Assembly: GCA_019638495.1 (NCBI GenBank)
Contig: JAHBTQ010000002.1
Coordinates: forward strand, 930,001 to 994,000
DNA from: Taibaiella sp.
GTDB lineage: Bacteria; Bacteroidota; Bacteroidia; Chitinophagales; Chitinophagaceae
Direction: 5' to 3'
Length of the DNA: 64,000 bases
Below are positions 44,065 through 54,545 of this stretch, one piece after another. The notes under the pieces are model-generated. The model made no database searches. It was not told the DNA's origin and worked only from the letters and a program-made list of their open reading frames with translations. Each line of letters starts with the position of its first letter. The first letter of the stretch is position 1. A program made the translations under genes and the position numbers.

Positions 44065-46323
44065 TTAATCTGTGCGTTGTGAGACCTCCGTTCGGGACAA
44101 TATCTTTTCGAAAACCATCAGTCGCCTGGTATTGCCCACCATCCACAGGAGGTCGTTTGCCTGCAATGTTACAGAAGATTCGGGATTAAGGATGCGCTCA
44201 CCGCCGCGCTCTATGCCCACTATAAGGCCCTTTGTGCGTTCGCGGATCTCAGATTCCTTTATTGTTTTACCTACAACATATGCACCCTCAATGACTTCGA
44301 TTCTCCGCAGGACAATTTCATCTTCAGGTGCAATCTGGCTGGAGCGTGCGGGACTAGAGTCGAATAAATATTTCTTAAATGCGCCCAGTTGATCGTCGGT
44401 GCCGATAACATAGAGTACATCTTCCGGATATATCCGCTCCTGCCTGTCCGGCGCCTGGATAACGAATGCGCCACGTTTGATCATGGCTACATTCACACCA
44501 AAATTCTCTCGCCACTTCAGCTCCAGTAGCTGCATGCCCACTCCACGAAAGTCAGGAGAGACCGGAAAGCTGGTAATATGCGCATCCCATGGTGTGAGGT
44601 GAGCGCCACTTTCTTTCATGTCCAAGTGCTCCTTTTCGTGAAGATTGGAAACAAACCTACGCTCTACCCAGGCATGCACCCGCTGCAGACGACGGTAGTT
44701 GAACAGGAATAGCACTATGGTGAGTACAAGTAACGCCAGAGCCCAAACATATGAGACAATGTTATGGACAATGAACCCGAGAATAACCATCGTAATAACA
44801 AAGCGAACAATCTGGAGTACGATCATGGGCCCTCGGTAGTATCGAATTTCCCAAAGCCGTGCTGCAGTGCCCGGGAGTATTCTTCTAACAGCAAGCGCCC
44901 AAAGAAAAGGGGATACAAGCAAGATAGTGACCACCGCTGCCAGCAATCGCATTAACGGGTTTTCGCCGCCCGGTCCCATGGCCGGTAAGGCCAGGCGAAC
45001 AACCATAAGCACGATGGCAACCACTATTACGGCATGAATAGCAATCTGCAGGAGGTAATAGCCAATATAGCGGTTCCAGTCGCTGGTAGGTTTTTGCCGC
45101 TGGCCTTCCTGACTATACTTGTCAATAGAACTGATCCAGCTTCCGGGAAGGCGGGCAGTGAGCATTCCGAAAACCGGACCGGACAACCTGATCATGTAGG
45201 GAGTAGTAAAAGTAGTGAGCGCCGACACCGCCACGGCAACAGGGTACAAATAGCTACCCGTTAACCCAAGAGTGAGGCCCATGGTAGCTATGATAAAAGA
45301 GAACTCGCCAATCTGGGAAAGGCTCATGCCAGCCTGCACAGACGTCTTGAGCGGCTGACGCGACAGCAAGGCCCCTACAATGGCGCTGAGTGGCATGAAC
45401 ACCAACACTGAAACAGTGATGAGCAAAATCGACTGCCAGTACTGGGGAATGATGGCAAGATCTATCATCATACCAACGGAAACAAAGAAAATGGCGCCAA
45501 ACATCTCCTTGATTGGCAAAGTCAGGTGTTCAATCTTAGAAACCAGAGGGGTCTCCGCAAGGATAGAACCCATAATAAAGGCACCGAGAGCCGGCGAAAA
45601 TCCGGCACCAGTTGCCAATACTACCATCAGAAAACATAAAGCCAATGAGGAGATGAGCAGCATCTCGTTGTTCATGAATTTGCCGGCCCGCCTCAAAATT
45701 GTGGGCAGGAAGAAGATGCCGGAAACGAACCACAAAACGAGAAAGAAGACCAGTTTGCCCACAGGAAACATCAGGGCGGTGCCCGAAAGGCCACTGCTCA
45801 TTGCCAATGTAGGCAGCAACACAAGCATCAGGATAGCAACGAGGTCTTGCACGACAAGGACTCCGAATACAAGGCCCACGAACTTCTTTTCCTTGACCCC
45901 TGCCTCTTCAAACGCGCGAATAATAATAGTGGTGGACGATATGGAGAGCATGGCCCCGAGGAAGAGACAGTCCACCGTAGTCCACCCCAAGAGCTTACCA
46001 ATGCCGGTGCCTACCAGTAACATCACCCCCACCTCGGTGAGGGCGGTAATGGAAGCAGCACCACCCACTTTGAGCAGTCGCTTGAAGCTAAACTCCAGGC
46101 CAAGACAAAAAAGCAGTACGATGACCCCAATCTGAGCCCAGGCCTCAACAGCCTCCTTATCGGCAACGGAGGGAAATAGCGGAAAATTGGGCCCAACAAA
46201 GATGCCCGCCAGTATATACCCCAACACGAGTGGCTGTTTCAGTCGCTTAAAAACCAGTGTCACCACGGCAGCAGCCCCAAGAACAAGGGCGAGGTCGGAT
46301 ATGAGTGGCGGCAGGTTGCTCAT
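44065..46323 (-). CDS. CPA2-type cation:proton antiporter with TrkA-C domains
   Basis: A 752-residue antiporter. The N-terminal half (residues 1-390) is the Na/H-exchanger fold of the KefB/KefC type (LGYILAGIFVGPNFPLF, LLFCLGLEFSFKRLL, GVLVVQDLVAIL, ALGAFIMGSILAETPL). A second membrane block of about four helices follows (residues 420-560), then two TrkA-C domains (residues 590-670 and 675-745, each with the type IYPEDVLYVIGTDDQLGAFK / LQANDLLWMVGNTRRLMVF). There is no TrkA-N (nucleotide-binding) domain as in KefC. It probably exchanges K+ or Na+ for H+ under ligand control. It leads the unit with a lipoprotein and an MFS gene. Confidence 0.88.
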   Translation of the reverse strand: MSNLPPLISDLALVLGAAAVVTLVFKRLKQPLVLGYILAGIFVGPNFPLFPSVADKEAVEAWAQIGVIVLLFCLGLEFSFKRLLKVGGAASITALTEVGVMLLVGTGIGKLLGWTTVDCLFLGAMLSISSTTIIIRAFEEAGVKEKKFVGLVFGVLVVQDLVAILMLVLLPTLAMSSGLSGTALMFPVGKLVFFLVLWFVSGIFFLPTILRRAGKFMNNEMLLISSLALCFLMVVLATGAGFSPALGAFIMGSILAETPLVSKIEHLTLPIKEMFGAIFFVSVGMMIDLAIIPQYWQSILLITVSVLVFMPLSAIVGALLSRQPLKTSVQAGMSLSQIGEFSFIIATMGLTLGLTGSYLYPVAVAVSALTTFTTPYMIRLSGPVFGMLTARLPGSWISSIDKYSQEGQRQKPTSDWNRYIGYYLLQIAIHAVIVVAIVLMVVRLALPAMGPGGENPLMRLLAAVVTILLVSPFLWALAVRRILPGTAARLWEIRYYRGPMIVLQIVRFVITMVILGFIVHNIVSYVWALALLVLTIVLFLFNYRRLQRVHAWVERRFVSNLHEKEHLDMKESGAHLTPWDAHITSFPVSPDFRGVGMQLLELKWRENFGVNVAMIKRGAFVIQAPDRQERIYPEDVLYVIGTDDQLGAFKKYLFDSSPARSSQIAPEDEIVLRRIEVIEGAYVVGKTIKESEIRERTKGLIVGIERGGERILNPESSVTLQANDLLWMVGNTRRLMVFEKILSRTEVSQRTD

Positions 46324-46429
46324 CTTGTGAGGTCGAGAGCTAAAGATAGCTAATTGACTAATAGTAATTTTGTTAGATTACCCTTAAAAATCGTGATATT
46401 TATACCTGTGTAACCCGATAAAATGCCGC

Positions 46430-49400
46430 ATGAAGAAACCGACTTGCAAAAAACTATTTTCCCTGGTATTCCTGGCCGCAATCGGGCTCTCCGGGGCTTA
46501 TGCACAACAAAAGGTCTCAGCGCCGATAGTAAGGCTAAAAGGTGAGTCTATTACAATGGCCAAAGACATCAGGCAATGGATGGATAGCCTGGACAGGGCA
46601 AACCTATCGCAGCCCTGCCAGGTGCTTATGCACTTCGATAAATTGCCAGGTGCTACCGAAAGGGCTAAACTTGAATCGCAAGGAATTGCGCTGCTCGATT
46701 ATGTTCCAGATAATTCGTACATCGCCCTAGTGTACCCAAGGGCACAGAAGGGGGGCGAGGCATTGACATCTTCCGCGGACGGCATTACAGGACTTAAACC
46801 CGAATGGAAAGCAGACAAATACTTATGGAACCTTGCCCGAGAGAAGCAAAATGATCTGAAAATCCTGGTACACGTGGTGGCAGGAACGACGAAGAACGAA
46901 TTAGCGAATCTTGTTTCTTCACTTGGGGGCAAATGTGACAACGGCGAATGGGAATCTTTTGGATATTATAACGTCATTGTTCCACCCGGCAATCTTCGTA
47001 ACCTTGCGGGATGGTATGCTGTAAGATATATCAGCCCTGCACAGACACCGGTACCGCTTGATAAGCAATCGATACCCGCCGTAAAGGGAAGTAATGCGTT
47101 AGCATCGCCGCTATTCGGCGGATATGGGCTGAATGGCGACGGCGTAACGATCGGCATTGGTGACAATACTACAGGTGCATTTCACATCGATGTAGCTGAC
47201 AGGGTAACAAACTTCAACCCTGCGGCCCAGACCAATCACGGAATTCATATTAATTGTATAGCCGGCGGTGCCGCGATCCTTGATCCTCTGGCACAGAGCA
47301 TGGCACCAAAAGCGTCGCTTCTCAATTTCTTCTTCAGTGATGTGCTGGCAAAAACCGGCGACATGCTTGCAGAGCACAACATGACGATCACTAACAATTC
47401 GTATACTGTAGTTGAAAACGACTGTGCGTACTTCGGCACCTATGATCTTTATTCAAGGCTGCTGGATTCGCTGGAGCTAAAGTATCCAACGGTGCAGCAC
47501 GTCTTTGCTGCGGGGAATGATGGTGAACTGACCTGCACCCCTTATCCAGCAGGTTATGGGACACTAGGAGGCGGGTACCAGCCATCAAAAAATTCGGTGG
47601 TAGTAGGTAGCATGAGTGCAGGTCTGGTGCAGGCATTTGACCAGTCGCGCGGGCCGGTGAAAGACGGGCGAATCCGGCCAGACGTAGTAGCAGTTGGTTA
47701 CAACGTCTATTCAGGTCTTCGCAACAACACCTACGGCCGGGCAAACGGAACAAGCATGGCCTCACCACAAGTGGCCAGCGGCCTGGCTGTGCTCACGCAA
47801 CAATATAAACGCCTTCACGGTGGCGAGCAACCTAAAGCGGACCTGCTGAAGACAATTCTTATCTCCGCCGCTATGGATCTGGGCAATCCGGGACCCGACT
47901 ATAGCTACGGGTTTGGCATGATGGATATAGGCCGATCCCTGCAGGTGATGACAAACGACCAGTACTTTGTGAGTAGCATAAGCAACAGTGATTCTGCGAC
48001 CTTTACTTTTAACGTTCCGGCAAATAGCGGACAGGCAAAAGTGACCCTATGCTGGAACGACCAGCCGGCAAGCCCGCTTTCATCAAAACAACTTGTAAAC
48101 GATCTGGATATCGTGGTACGCACGCCGTCGGGGGAGCGACGGTATCCACTAGTGCTTAACCCAGCGGCGGGAAGAGTACAGGACCTTGCAACTGAGCAGG
48201 CGGACCACCTAAACAATGTGGAGCAGGTGACCATCAATACCCCACAGACAGGAACCTACACAATTGTGGTACTAGGTCACAATGTACCATTTGGTCCCCA
48301 ACCCTTTGTAGTGGCCTATGATCTTATTTCTACCGCAATCGAACTAACCTATCCTCATGCTGGAGAACGCGTGTCAAACACAGATTCATTCAGGGTGTTC
48401 TGGAATTCAATACCTGACGGCCATACATATGGCGTAGACCTTTCGGTAGATGATGGAAGCAACTGGGCCACACTGGCAAACAATATTTCAGCTGACGCTC
48501 ACCTGTATAATTTCATACCCACCAACATAAACTCCGGCAAGTGCCGCATCAAACTCAGGAAAGAAGGAACCCCCGAATATATAATTTCCGGTCGGTTTGC
48601 GATAAATGCGCCACCGGTTGCTACCCTCTATGAATCGCAATGCCCGGGCTATGTGAATATTCATTGGTCACCGGTACCGGGTGCCACCCAATATGAAATG
48701 CTGCTAAAACGTGGGGCTGAACTTGTAGCCATAGATACCACCGGCGACACGACCTATTCATTTAGTGGGCTCCCACTGACTTTACCATCTATTGTTGCGG
48801 TGCAGCCACTGTTTGGCAATGTGACAGGATACAGGAGTAAGGCTATTGTGCGCATTGCCCGTGATGGTGACTGCGCAAGTCCTTCGTCCACCGGCGATCT
48901 GATGCTGGAGGCGCTGGCATCGCCCGGCAACGCGCGGATGCATACAACCGGCGCACCAATTAATCCGAGTAACCTTTCTGTCCGGGTTCGAAATCTCTAC
49001 AATAGTGCATGTGGGAGTTACAGGCTCTCCTACCGCATCAATGGGGCGCCATGGATGGAACTACTGAGCCCGGGTACAGTGATACCTGCAAACGGAACGG
49101 CACTAATCAATATTTCCGGCGCTTCGCTAAACATGCCCGGAAACAACGACCTTGAATTTGCCATCGAAAACCTGGCTGTTGCTGACCCTGAGCATGGTAA
49201 CGATACGCTCCGCACGGTTGTAAAGTTCCTGCCCAACAATCCCATTAACCTGGTGGGTGGCTTCGCTGATGGATTTGAAGACCTGCCCGTAGGGACAATG
49301 GCACATGACTCAATCGGGATATCCTCCAATGGCCACTGGGACTATTTCAACGATGACGATTCCGGACGGCTGCGTCCGTTTGTTACTAAGGAGGTGGTGA

Positions 49401-52063
49401 TATCGGGGCAGAGGTCTATGAGTATGGACCAGGTATTGCCTATGCACCACGGGAGTAATAACCAGCTAATTGGAACCTTCAACCTGGGTGCATATAGCAC
49501 TGCAACAGAAGAGGTACGGGTAGACTTTGACTATATGCTACACGGGAATCCGGCAAGCGCTACGGGTAATATAGTAACAGCCAGGGGAAACGATACCAGG
49601 CCGTGGGTGGGCCTCTTCAGCTATGACTTGTCGGCATACCCGGGCTATGTGCGCTCTGTAAAGTCGTTATCACTTACAGACGCAGTGAGGGCATCGGGCA
49701 GCAATTTCTCAACCAGCACACAAATATCGTTCGGTCAAAATGACACGACGGTGATCGCCGGCACTAACTATGGAACCGGTATCACGATTGACAATTTCAA
49801 AATGTATACCGTACAAAACGATGTGATGCTGAGCGCCATTGTTTCTCCCGGTCCTAATAACTGCGGACTACCCAATTCTGTTCCGCTAACAGTGACTGTA
49901 AAGAACGGTGTAAATGGCACGCTTCATAACATCGAAGTCTTCTACCGGCTGGACGGCGGTCCGGTACTAACCGGTATGATTGATAGTATCAGGGCTAAGG
50001 ACTCTATTAATTTCAGTTTTCCGCAACTATTAAATATTGCCAACTCACTTACGCATAAGGTCGATGTATGGTTGTCGCTGAGCGGAGATAGCTATAAGGC
50101 AAATGATAGCCTACTGAACTATGAATTCAGGAACAGTAAGATCATTGCGTCCTTTCCTTATATAGAAAACTTTGAAAACGGCGATGGTGGCTATTATACA
50201 GGCGGCTTTATGAGTTCCTGGCAATACGGAACGCCCACTTCTCCCCTCATAGACAAAGCAGCCACGGGAAACCGTGCATGGAAAACGAATCTAAGTGGCA
50301 GATATAATAACCTGGAGACATCGTATCTGTATTCGCCGTGCTTTGATATTTCCGGACTCGGAAACCCTACTTTGAGTTTTAGCCTGGCGCAAGACCTTGA
50401 AAATTGTGGGGGTGTGCTGTGCGATGGCGCATACATGGAATACTCCTTTGACGGTGAAACCTGGGTGAAACTGGGACAGGCTGGTGAAGGTTATAATTGG
50501 TATGACTCGACCTTCGTTATCTGGAACACCATTGGCTTTACGCGTTGGCACGTGGCGACAATAGCGTTGCCAAAGCCGGGAGTAAATCAGTCATTGCATC
50601 TGCGGTTTGTGATGTTTGCTGACCCGGCGGTTACCTTCGAGGGACTGGCCGTAGATGACATCCATATCTATGATCTGAGAAATGCTATGCTTCCCACCCG
50701 GAATGCAATCGTGGAGCGCGTACCGGACGCAAATACCTGGAATACCTTTGTTGCCGGCAACCAGGTGGTGGCCGGGATAGAACCTACTCAGCTCACTAAG
50801 GAGACGACTGTGAATCTATATAGACAAGACACAGTAATAAATGTCGGTGCGACCCAATATGTTCTTCCACGGAGCTATCTGATAACGAGCCAAGAGCGCA
50901 CGAATGACTGCACGCTGCGACTCTATCTGTCCGACAGTGATGTGGCACGTGTAGCCGGTAGCACAGAGTGCCCCTCCTGCCCGGCGATACGAGATGCATA
51001 CTCACTGGGCATAACCCAATACTACAACAGCAATGAACCGAAGACAGAAAACAACCTGCTTTCAGACGACACCGGCGGCACGTACATCTTCAACAGACCG
51101 GGATCAATCACATGGCTGCCATTTGATAAAGGCTATGTAGCTGAATTTAATACTGACCGACTCTCGGAATACTGGTTTAACAATGGCGGCCCCGGCGGAC
51201 GTTTTGATATAGGCACTGAATACCTGGGCTTCCTGGCTTACCGCAAAGACGACCATGCAAAAATGGAGTGGCATTCGCTGGTGGATAGCTCTACTGACTT
51301 CTATGTACTTGAACGTTCTGCCGACAATGAATTGTTTGATAGCCTTGCCCGGTTTGATTCTCAGCACAGGCCGGCAGCAGACTATAGTTACGAAGATGCC
51401 ACCACATTTGACCAAATGCCGGTGCGCTACTATAGACTACGCTGGCAGCAACATGGCCTCAAGGAAGTATTCTATTCGCCAGCCAGAAGAGTAGGCACGG
51501 ACGACGGGCTGGTGACATCAATAACGTTTGATGCTACCATACAGAATAGCAAGAGCGTATTGCTGGAGTGGACGTCGCACCTTGACGGGCTGGCCAAAAG
51601 CTATGATATTGAGCGTGCCGTGGAAGAGGGTAGCTTTAGCAGGATCGCAACCATTGGTGCCGTACACCGTACCGGGCAGCGCTATGGCATTATAGATACT
51701 CCCCAGAGGCAAAAGACCGGTACTACCCTACGCTACAGATTGACTGCAACAATGCAAAGCGGCGAAACAGTGGTGCCACCCATACGGTCTGTGAGCTGGG
51801 TGGACGAAAATGCGATTATCGCTCTTTACCCTAACCCAACAAGTGATGGGAAGTTCACCATAGAATGGAATGCCGACCCGGGCAGTGTGATGAAACTGCA
51901 GGTAACAGATATAACAGGGCGAATACTGGAAGAAACTGCCGTAACGGCAACAAACTGGACAAACAAGACGACAGTGCAGACGCAACGAAGGGCGCAAGGC
52001 CTGTACCTGCTAAAAATGTCTATCGGCGAAGTGAGGCATACGGCAAAACTGCTTTATGAGTAA
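46430..52063 (+). CDS. Giant secreted subtilase (S8) with T9SS sorting domain
   Basis: A 1877-residue secreted serine protease. Signal peptide (residues 1-25), N-terminal propeptide-like part, then the S8 domain: D245 in TIGIGDNTTG, H270 in NHGIHINCIAGG (usual form HGTHVAG), N363 in AAGNDG and S442 in GTSMASPQVASGL. A P-domain-like part (about residues 510-640), fibronectin-III-like modules, two MAM/jelly-roll-like segments with ENFENGDGGYYTGGFMSSW, a CARDB-like domain, and the C-terminal type IX sorting domain (IALYPNPTSDGKFTIEWN to AKLLYE) follow. It should be exported through T9SS and act outside the cell on proteins. The triad is complete, so activity is likely. It is a single-gene unit. 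Confidence 0.9.
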   Translation: MKKPTCKKLFSLVFLAAIGLSGAYAQQKVSAPIVRLKGESITMAKDIRQWMDSLDRANLSQPCQVLMHFDKLPGATERAKLESQGIALLDYVPDNSYIALVYPRAQKGGEALTSSADGITGLKPEWKADKYLWNLAREKQNDLKILVHVVAGTTKNELANLVSSLGGKCDNGEWESFGYYNVIVPPGNLRNLAGWYAVRYISPAQTPVPLDKQSIPAVKGSNALASPLFGGYGLNGDGVTIGIGDNTTGAFHIDVADRVTNFNPAAQTNHGIHINCIAGGAAILDPLAQSMAPKASLLNFFFSDVLAKTGDMLAEHNMTITNNSYTVVENDCAYFGTYDLYSRLLDSLELKYPTVQHVFAAGNDGELTCTPYPAGYGTLGGGYQPSKNSVVVGSMSAGLVQAFDQSRGPVKDGRIRPDVVAVGYNVYSGLRNNTYGRANGTSMASPQVASGLAVLTQQYKRLHGGEQPKADLLKTILISAAMDLGNPGPDYSYGFGMMDIGRSLQVMTNDQYFVSSISNSDSATFTFNVPANSGQAKVTLCWNDQPASPLSSKQLVNDLDIVVRTPSGERRYPLVLNPAAGRVQDLATEQADHLNNVEQVTINTPQTGTYTIVVLGHNVPFGPQPFVVAYDLISTAIELTYPHAGERVSNTDSFRVFWNSIPDGHTYGVDLSVDDGSNWATLANNISADAHLYNFIPTNINSGKCRIKLRKEGTPEYIISGRFAINAPPVATLYESQCPGYVNIHWSPVPGATQYEMLLKRGAELVAIDTTGDTTYSFSGLPLTLPSIVAVQPLFGNVTGYRSKAIVRIARDGDCASPSSTGDLMLEALASPGNARMHTTGAPINPSNLSVRVRNLYNSACGSYRLSYRINGAPWMELLSPGTVIPANGTALINISGASLNMPGNNDLEFAIENLAVADPEHGNDTLRTVVKFLPNNPINLVGGFADGFEDLPVGTMAHDSIGISSNGHWDYFNDDDSGRLRPFVTKEVVISGQRSMSMDQVLPMHHGSNNQLIGTFNLGAYSTATEEVRVDFDYMLHGNPASATGNIVTARGNDTRPWVGLFSYDLSAYPGYVRSVKSLSLTDAVRASGSNFSTSTQISFGQNDTTVIAGTNYGTGITIDNFKMYTVQNDVMLSAIVSPGPNNCGLPNSVPLTVTVKNGVNGTLHNIEVFYRLDGGPVLTGMIDSIRAKDSINFSFPQLLNIANSLTHKVDVWLSLSGDSYKANDSLLNYEFRNSKIIASFPYIENFENGDGGYYTGGFMSSWQYGTPTSPLIDKAATGNRAWKTNLSGRYNNLETSYLYSPCFDISGLGNPTLSFSLAQDLENCGGVLCDGAYMEYSFDGETWVKLGQAGEGYNWYDSTFVIWNTIGFTRWHVATIALPKPGVNQSLHLRFVMFADPAVTFEGLAVDDIHIYDLRNAMLPTRNAIVERVPDANTWNTFVAGNQVVAGIEPTQLTKETTVNLYRQDTVINVGATQYVLPRSYLITSQERTNDCTLRLYLSDSDVARVAGSTECPSCPAIRDAYSLGITQYYNSNEPKTENNLLSDDTGGTYIFNRPGSITWLPFDKGYVAEFNTDRLSEYWFNNGGPGGRFDIGTEYLGFLAYRKDDHAKMEWHSLVDSSTDFYVLERSADNELFDSLARFDSQHRPAADYSYEDATTFDQMPVRYYRLRWQQHGLKEVFYSPARRVGTDDGLVTSITFDATIQNSKSVLLEWTSHLDGLAKSYDIERAVEEGSFSRIATIGAVHRTGQRYGIIDTPQRQKTGTTLRYRLTATMQSGETVVPPIRSVSWVDENAIIALYPNPTSDGKFTIEWNADPGSVMKLQVTDITGRILEETAVTATNWTNKTTVQTQRRAQGLYLLKMSIGEVRHTAKLLYE

Positions 52064-52078
52064 TGGCGGCAGAGACTG

Positions 52079-52086
52079 TACTTTTG
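52079..52086 (+). promoter_or_regulatory. -7 promoter box for dapF
   Basis: TACTTTTG, 16 nt before the dapF ATG, with a TTTA 22 nt further upstream in place of TTTG. Confidence 0.45.
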
Positions 52087-52102
52087 CATTGAAAACAGAG
52101 AA

Positions 52103-52873
52103 ATGGCCTTTTATAAATATCACGGCACGGGAAACGACTTTATCCTGTTTGATAACCGGAACGGGGAATATGCCTTCACAAAAGAGCAGGTAGCGGCTAT
52201 GTGTCACCGCAGGTTCGGAATTGGTGCGGACGGCCTGATGCTACTGGAGCGTGAGGATGGGTACGACTTTAGGATGGTGTATTACAATTCTGACGGTAAT
52301 GAAAGCTCGATGTGCGGCAATGGTGGCAGGTGCATTGTGGCGTTTGCACATATGCTGGGCATACTCAGGAAAAGCGCAAACTTCGTGGCCATAGACGGAC
52401 CACACACTGCACAAATAGAAAACGACATAGTTCACCTTCATATGCGGGATGTAACCTCGATAGATGTAAGAGAGGGGTATAGTATACTGAACACCGGTTC
52501 ACCGCACTATGTGAAATGGGTGGATGATGTGCAAGCTGTAGATGTTTTCAAAGAGGGACGGGCCATCCGCAATCTACCGGAGTTTTCGCCCGGGGGTATA
52601 AATGCGAATTTTGTACAAATTGACGATGACACGCTACATGTGCGCACGTATGAGCGGGGCGTAGAAGACGAAACGTATAGCTGTGGCACTGGTGTGACCG
52701 CTGCTGCAATAGCGGCTACCGGAAAGCAGACAGGTGATTTTACCACTAATATTATCACGCCGGGAGGCCGTCTATCGGTAACTTTCACAAAAGACACTTC
52801 CGATACTGCACGCGATGTGGTTCTTTCGGGTCCGGCAGTATTCGTATTTCACGGAGACACTCATGAAGGTTGA
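52103..52873 (+). CDS. dapF: Diaminopimelate epimerase
   Basis: Converts LL- to meso-diaminopimelate for lysine and peptidoglycan synthesis. Both catalytic cysteines are present: C71 in SSMCGNGGRC and C194 in YSCGTGVTA. The N-terminal FYKYHGTGNDFILFDNR and the NSDGNES segment are family-typical, and the length of 256 residues is normal. The stop overlaps the start of the next gene (an FAD oxidoreductase) by 11 nt, so the two are cotranscribed and probably translationally coupled. Confidence 0.96.
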   Translation: MAFYKYHGTGNDFILFDNRNGEYAFTKEQVAAMCHRRFGIGADGLMLLEREDGYDFRMVYYNSDGNESSMCGNGGRCIVAFAHMLGILRKSANFVAIDGPHTAQIENDIVHLHMRDVTSIDVREGYSILNTGSPHYVKWVDDVQAVDVFKEGRAIRNLPEFSPGGINANFVQIDDDTLHVRTYERGVEDETYSCGTGVTAAAIAATGKQTGDFTTNIITPGGRLSVTFTKDTSDTARDVVLSGPAVFVFHGDTHEG

Positions 52874-53927
52874 TCACCTGATAGTAGGACAAGGACTTTG
52901 CGGATCTCTATTGTCACGGGAACTGCTGCGCGCGGGTCGCAGTGTCCTGGTAATAGATGACGGGGCTATCGACGCATCCAGCAGGGTTGCGGGAGGGCTT
53001 GTGAACCCGGTTACCGGTAAGCGCCTGGTTAGATCGTGGATGACCGAAAAGTTGTTGCCACATGCCGAACACTCCTATAATGAAATTGGTGAAGAACTAA
53101 ATGAGCAACTGGTAAAGAGGACGTCAATTCTTGATTTTTTCCCTACCCATGACGCTGCAACATTGTTTATGGAGCGAGTAACAGAGGACGCTGAGTATCT
53201 CTCCGGGAGGCAGAACGAAGAACAATGGCGGGATTTCTTCCGCTTTAACTATGGAATAGGTGTGATTTCGCCAGCATTAGCGATAGACCTAGGTAAGTTT
53301 TTAGATGGATGGCGCGACAAGCTGGTAGAACGCAATGCTCTCATAAAATCGAAGTTCCAAGTCGAAGAGCTAATCGTAACGACAACTGCCGTACGATATC
53401 GGGATATCGAGTCTGCCGACGTAATATTTTGTGACGGCGCGTCTGCTAAAAGCAATAAGTGGTTTGGCGGCCTGCCTTGGTCTGACGATAAAGGCGAGGC
53501 GCTGATAATCTCCGTACCCGGCCTTCCACGAGACCACATTTATAAGCAAGGGCTAAGCATAGTGCCATGGAAAGACGATCTATTCTGGGTAGGCGCCTCC
53601 CACGACTGGAAGAACCCACAGCCCGGCATCTCAGACACTTTCAGAGAGGCTACCAAGGAACGATTGGACTATTGGCTGAGACTACCCTACACAATAGAGG
53701 CACACATTTCAGCGCTGCGGCCGGCGAATTTTGATAGAAAGCCTTTCGTGGGATTTCACCCAATTGTCAAGAATGTAGGCATCTTTAATGGCATGGGAGG
53801 TAAGGGCATCTCAATGGCCCCCTGGTTTGCAGGCGAATTTGCTGCTCATACAACTGAAGGGAATCTAATATCACCTGAGGTTGACGTGGCCCGCTATAAG
53901 AAAATACTGGAACGATCACTGTCGTGA
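52863..53927 (+). CDS. FAD-dependent oxidoreductase, DAO family
   Basis: A 354-residue flavoprotein of the D-amino-acid-oxidase/glycine-oxidase family. The FAD dinucleotide-binding loop is VDHLIVGQGLCGSLLSREL (GxGxxG), followed by SRVAGGLVNPVTGKRLV, the conserved second block, and near the C-terminus GIFNGMGGKGISMAPWFAGEF. Members oxidise amines or amino acids, or act in thiamine or tRNA modification (the MnmC C-domain is related). ATG 52863 is chosen because it begins the FAD motif; the frame extends further upstream inside dapF. Its 3' end overlaps the convergent recR by 12 nt. The substrate is unknown. Confidence 0.85.
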   Translation: MKVDHLIVGQGLCGSLLSRELLRAGRSVLVIDDGAIDASSRVAGGLVNPVTGKRLVRSWMTEKLLPHAEHSYNEIGEELNEQLVKRTSILDFFPTHDAATLFMERVTEDAEYLSGRQNEEQWRDFFRFNYGIGVISPALAIDLGKFLDGWRDKLVERNALIKSKFQVEELIVTTTAVRYRDIESADVIFCDGASAKSNKWFGGLPWSDDKGEALIISVPGLPRDHIYKQGLSIVPWKDDLFWVGASHDWKNPQPGISDTFREATKERLDYWLRLPYTIEAHISALRPANFDRKPFVGFHPIVKNVGIFNGMGGKGISMAPWFAGEFAAHTTEGNLISPEVDVARYKKILERSLS

Positions 53928-54545
53928 CTGCACCGAAACATAGTTCTCTATCGGCAAGCGTTTGGCGATGGAACGAGCGAGGGTCATTTCATCCGCATAT
54001 TCCAGTTCTCCCCCAAACGCAATACCGCGGGCAATTGTAGTGATACGTATGTCGGAACCAGCAAACTGGCGGGATATATAATATGACGTGGTGTCGCCTT
54101 CAATTGTAGGACTAATAGCCATAATGACTTCGTCAATGCCACTGGCTTTCACCCGCGCCACAAGTGTGCCGATATTCAATTGATCAGGACCGATGCCATC
54201 TAAAGGCGACAAAATGCCCCCTAACACATGGTATAGTCCGCTATATTGCTGGGTGCTTTCAATGGCTATGACATCTCTGATGGTTTCCACGACACAGACC
54301 TGGTTTCTATTACGGCCCGGATTGGTACAGATATCGCACTTGGGTCCGTCGGACACGTTGTGACAATCTTCGCAAAAAACTATCTCGTGCCGCATTTTTG
54401 AAACGGCATTTGTAAACCCATCAACCTTCTCAGTCTCCATTCTAAGCAACTGGAGCACCATGCGCAATGCCGTCTTGCGCCCGATACCCGGCAACTTAGA
54501 AAATTCATTAACTGCGTCCTCTATCAGTTTGGAAGAAAAAATCAT
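53916..54545 (-). CDS. recR: Recombination protein RecR
   Basis: RecR works with RecO (and RecF) to load RecA on gapped DNA. The order of parts is standard: helix-hairpin-helix (KLPGIGRKTALRMVLQLL), the four-cysteine zinc finger (FCEDCHNVSDGPKCDIC), and the Toprim domain (VCVVETIRDVIAIE, YHVLGGILSPLDGIGPDQL) ending with GIAFGGELEYADEMTLARSI. The length of about 209 residues is slightly above the usual 200. ATG 54545 is chosen over a GTG two codons upstream. Confidence 0.96.
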   Translation of the reverse strand: MIFSSKLIEDAVNEFSKLPGIGRKTALRMVLQLLRMETEKVDGFTNAVSKMRHEIVFCEDCHNVSDGPKCDICTNPGRNRNQVCVVETIRDVIAIESTQQYSGLYHVLGGILSPLDGIGPDQLNIGTLVARVKASGIDEVIMAISPTIEGDTTSYYISRQFAGSDIRITTIARGIAFGGELEYADEMTLARSIAKRLPIENYVSVQSRQ

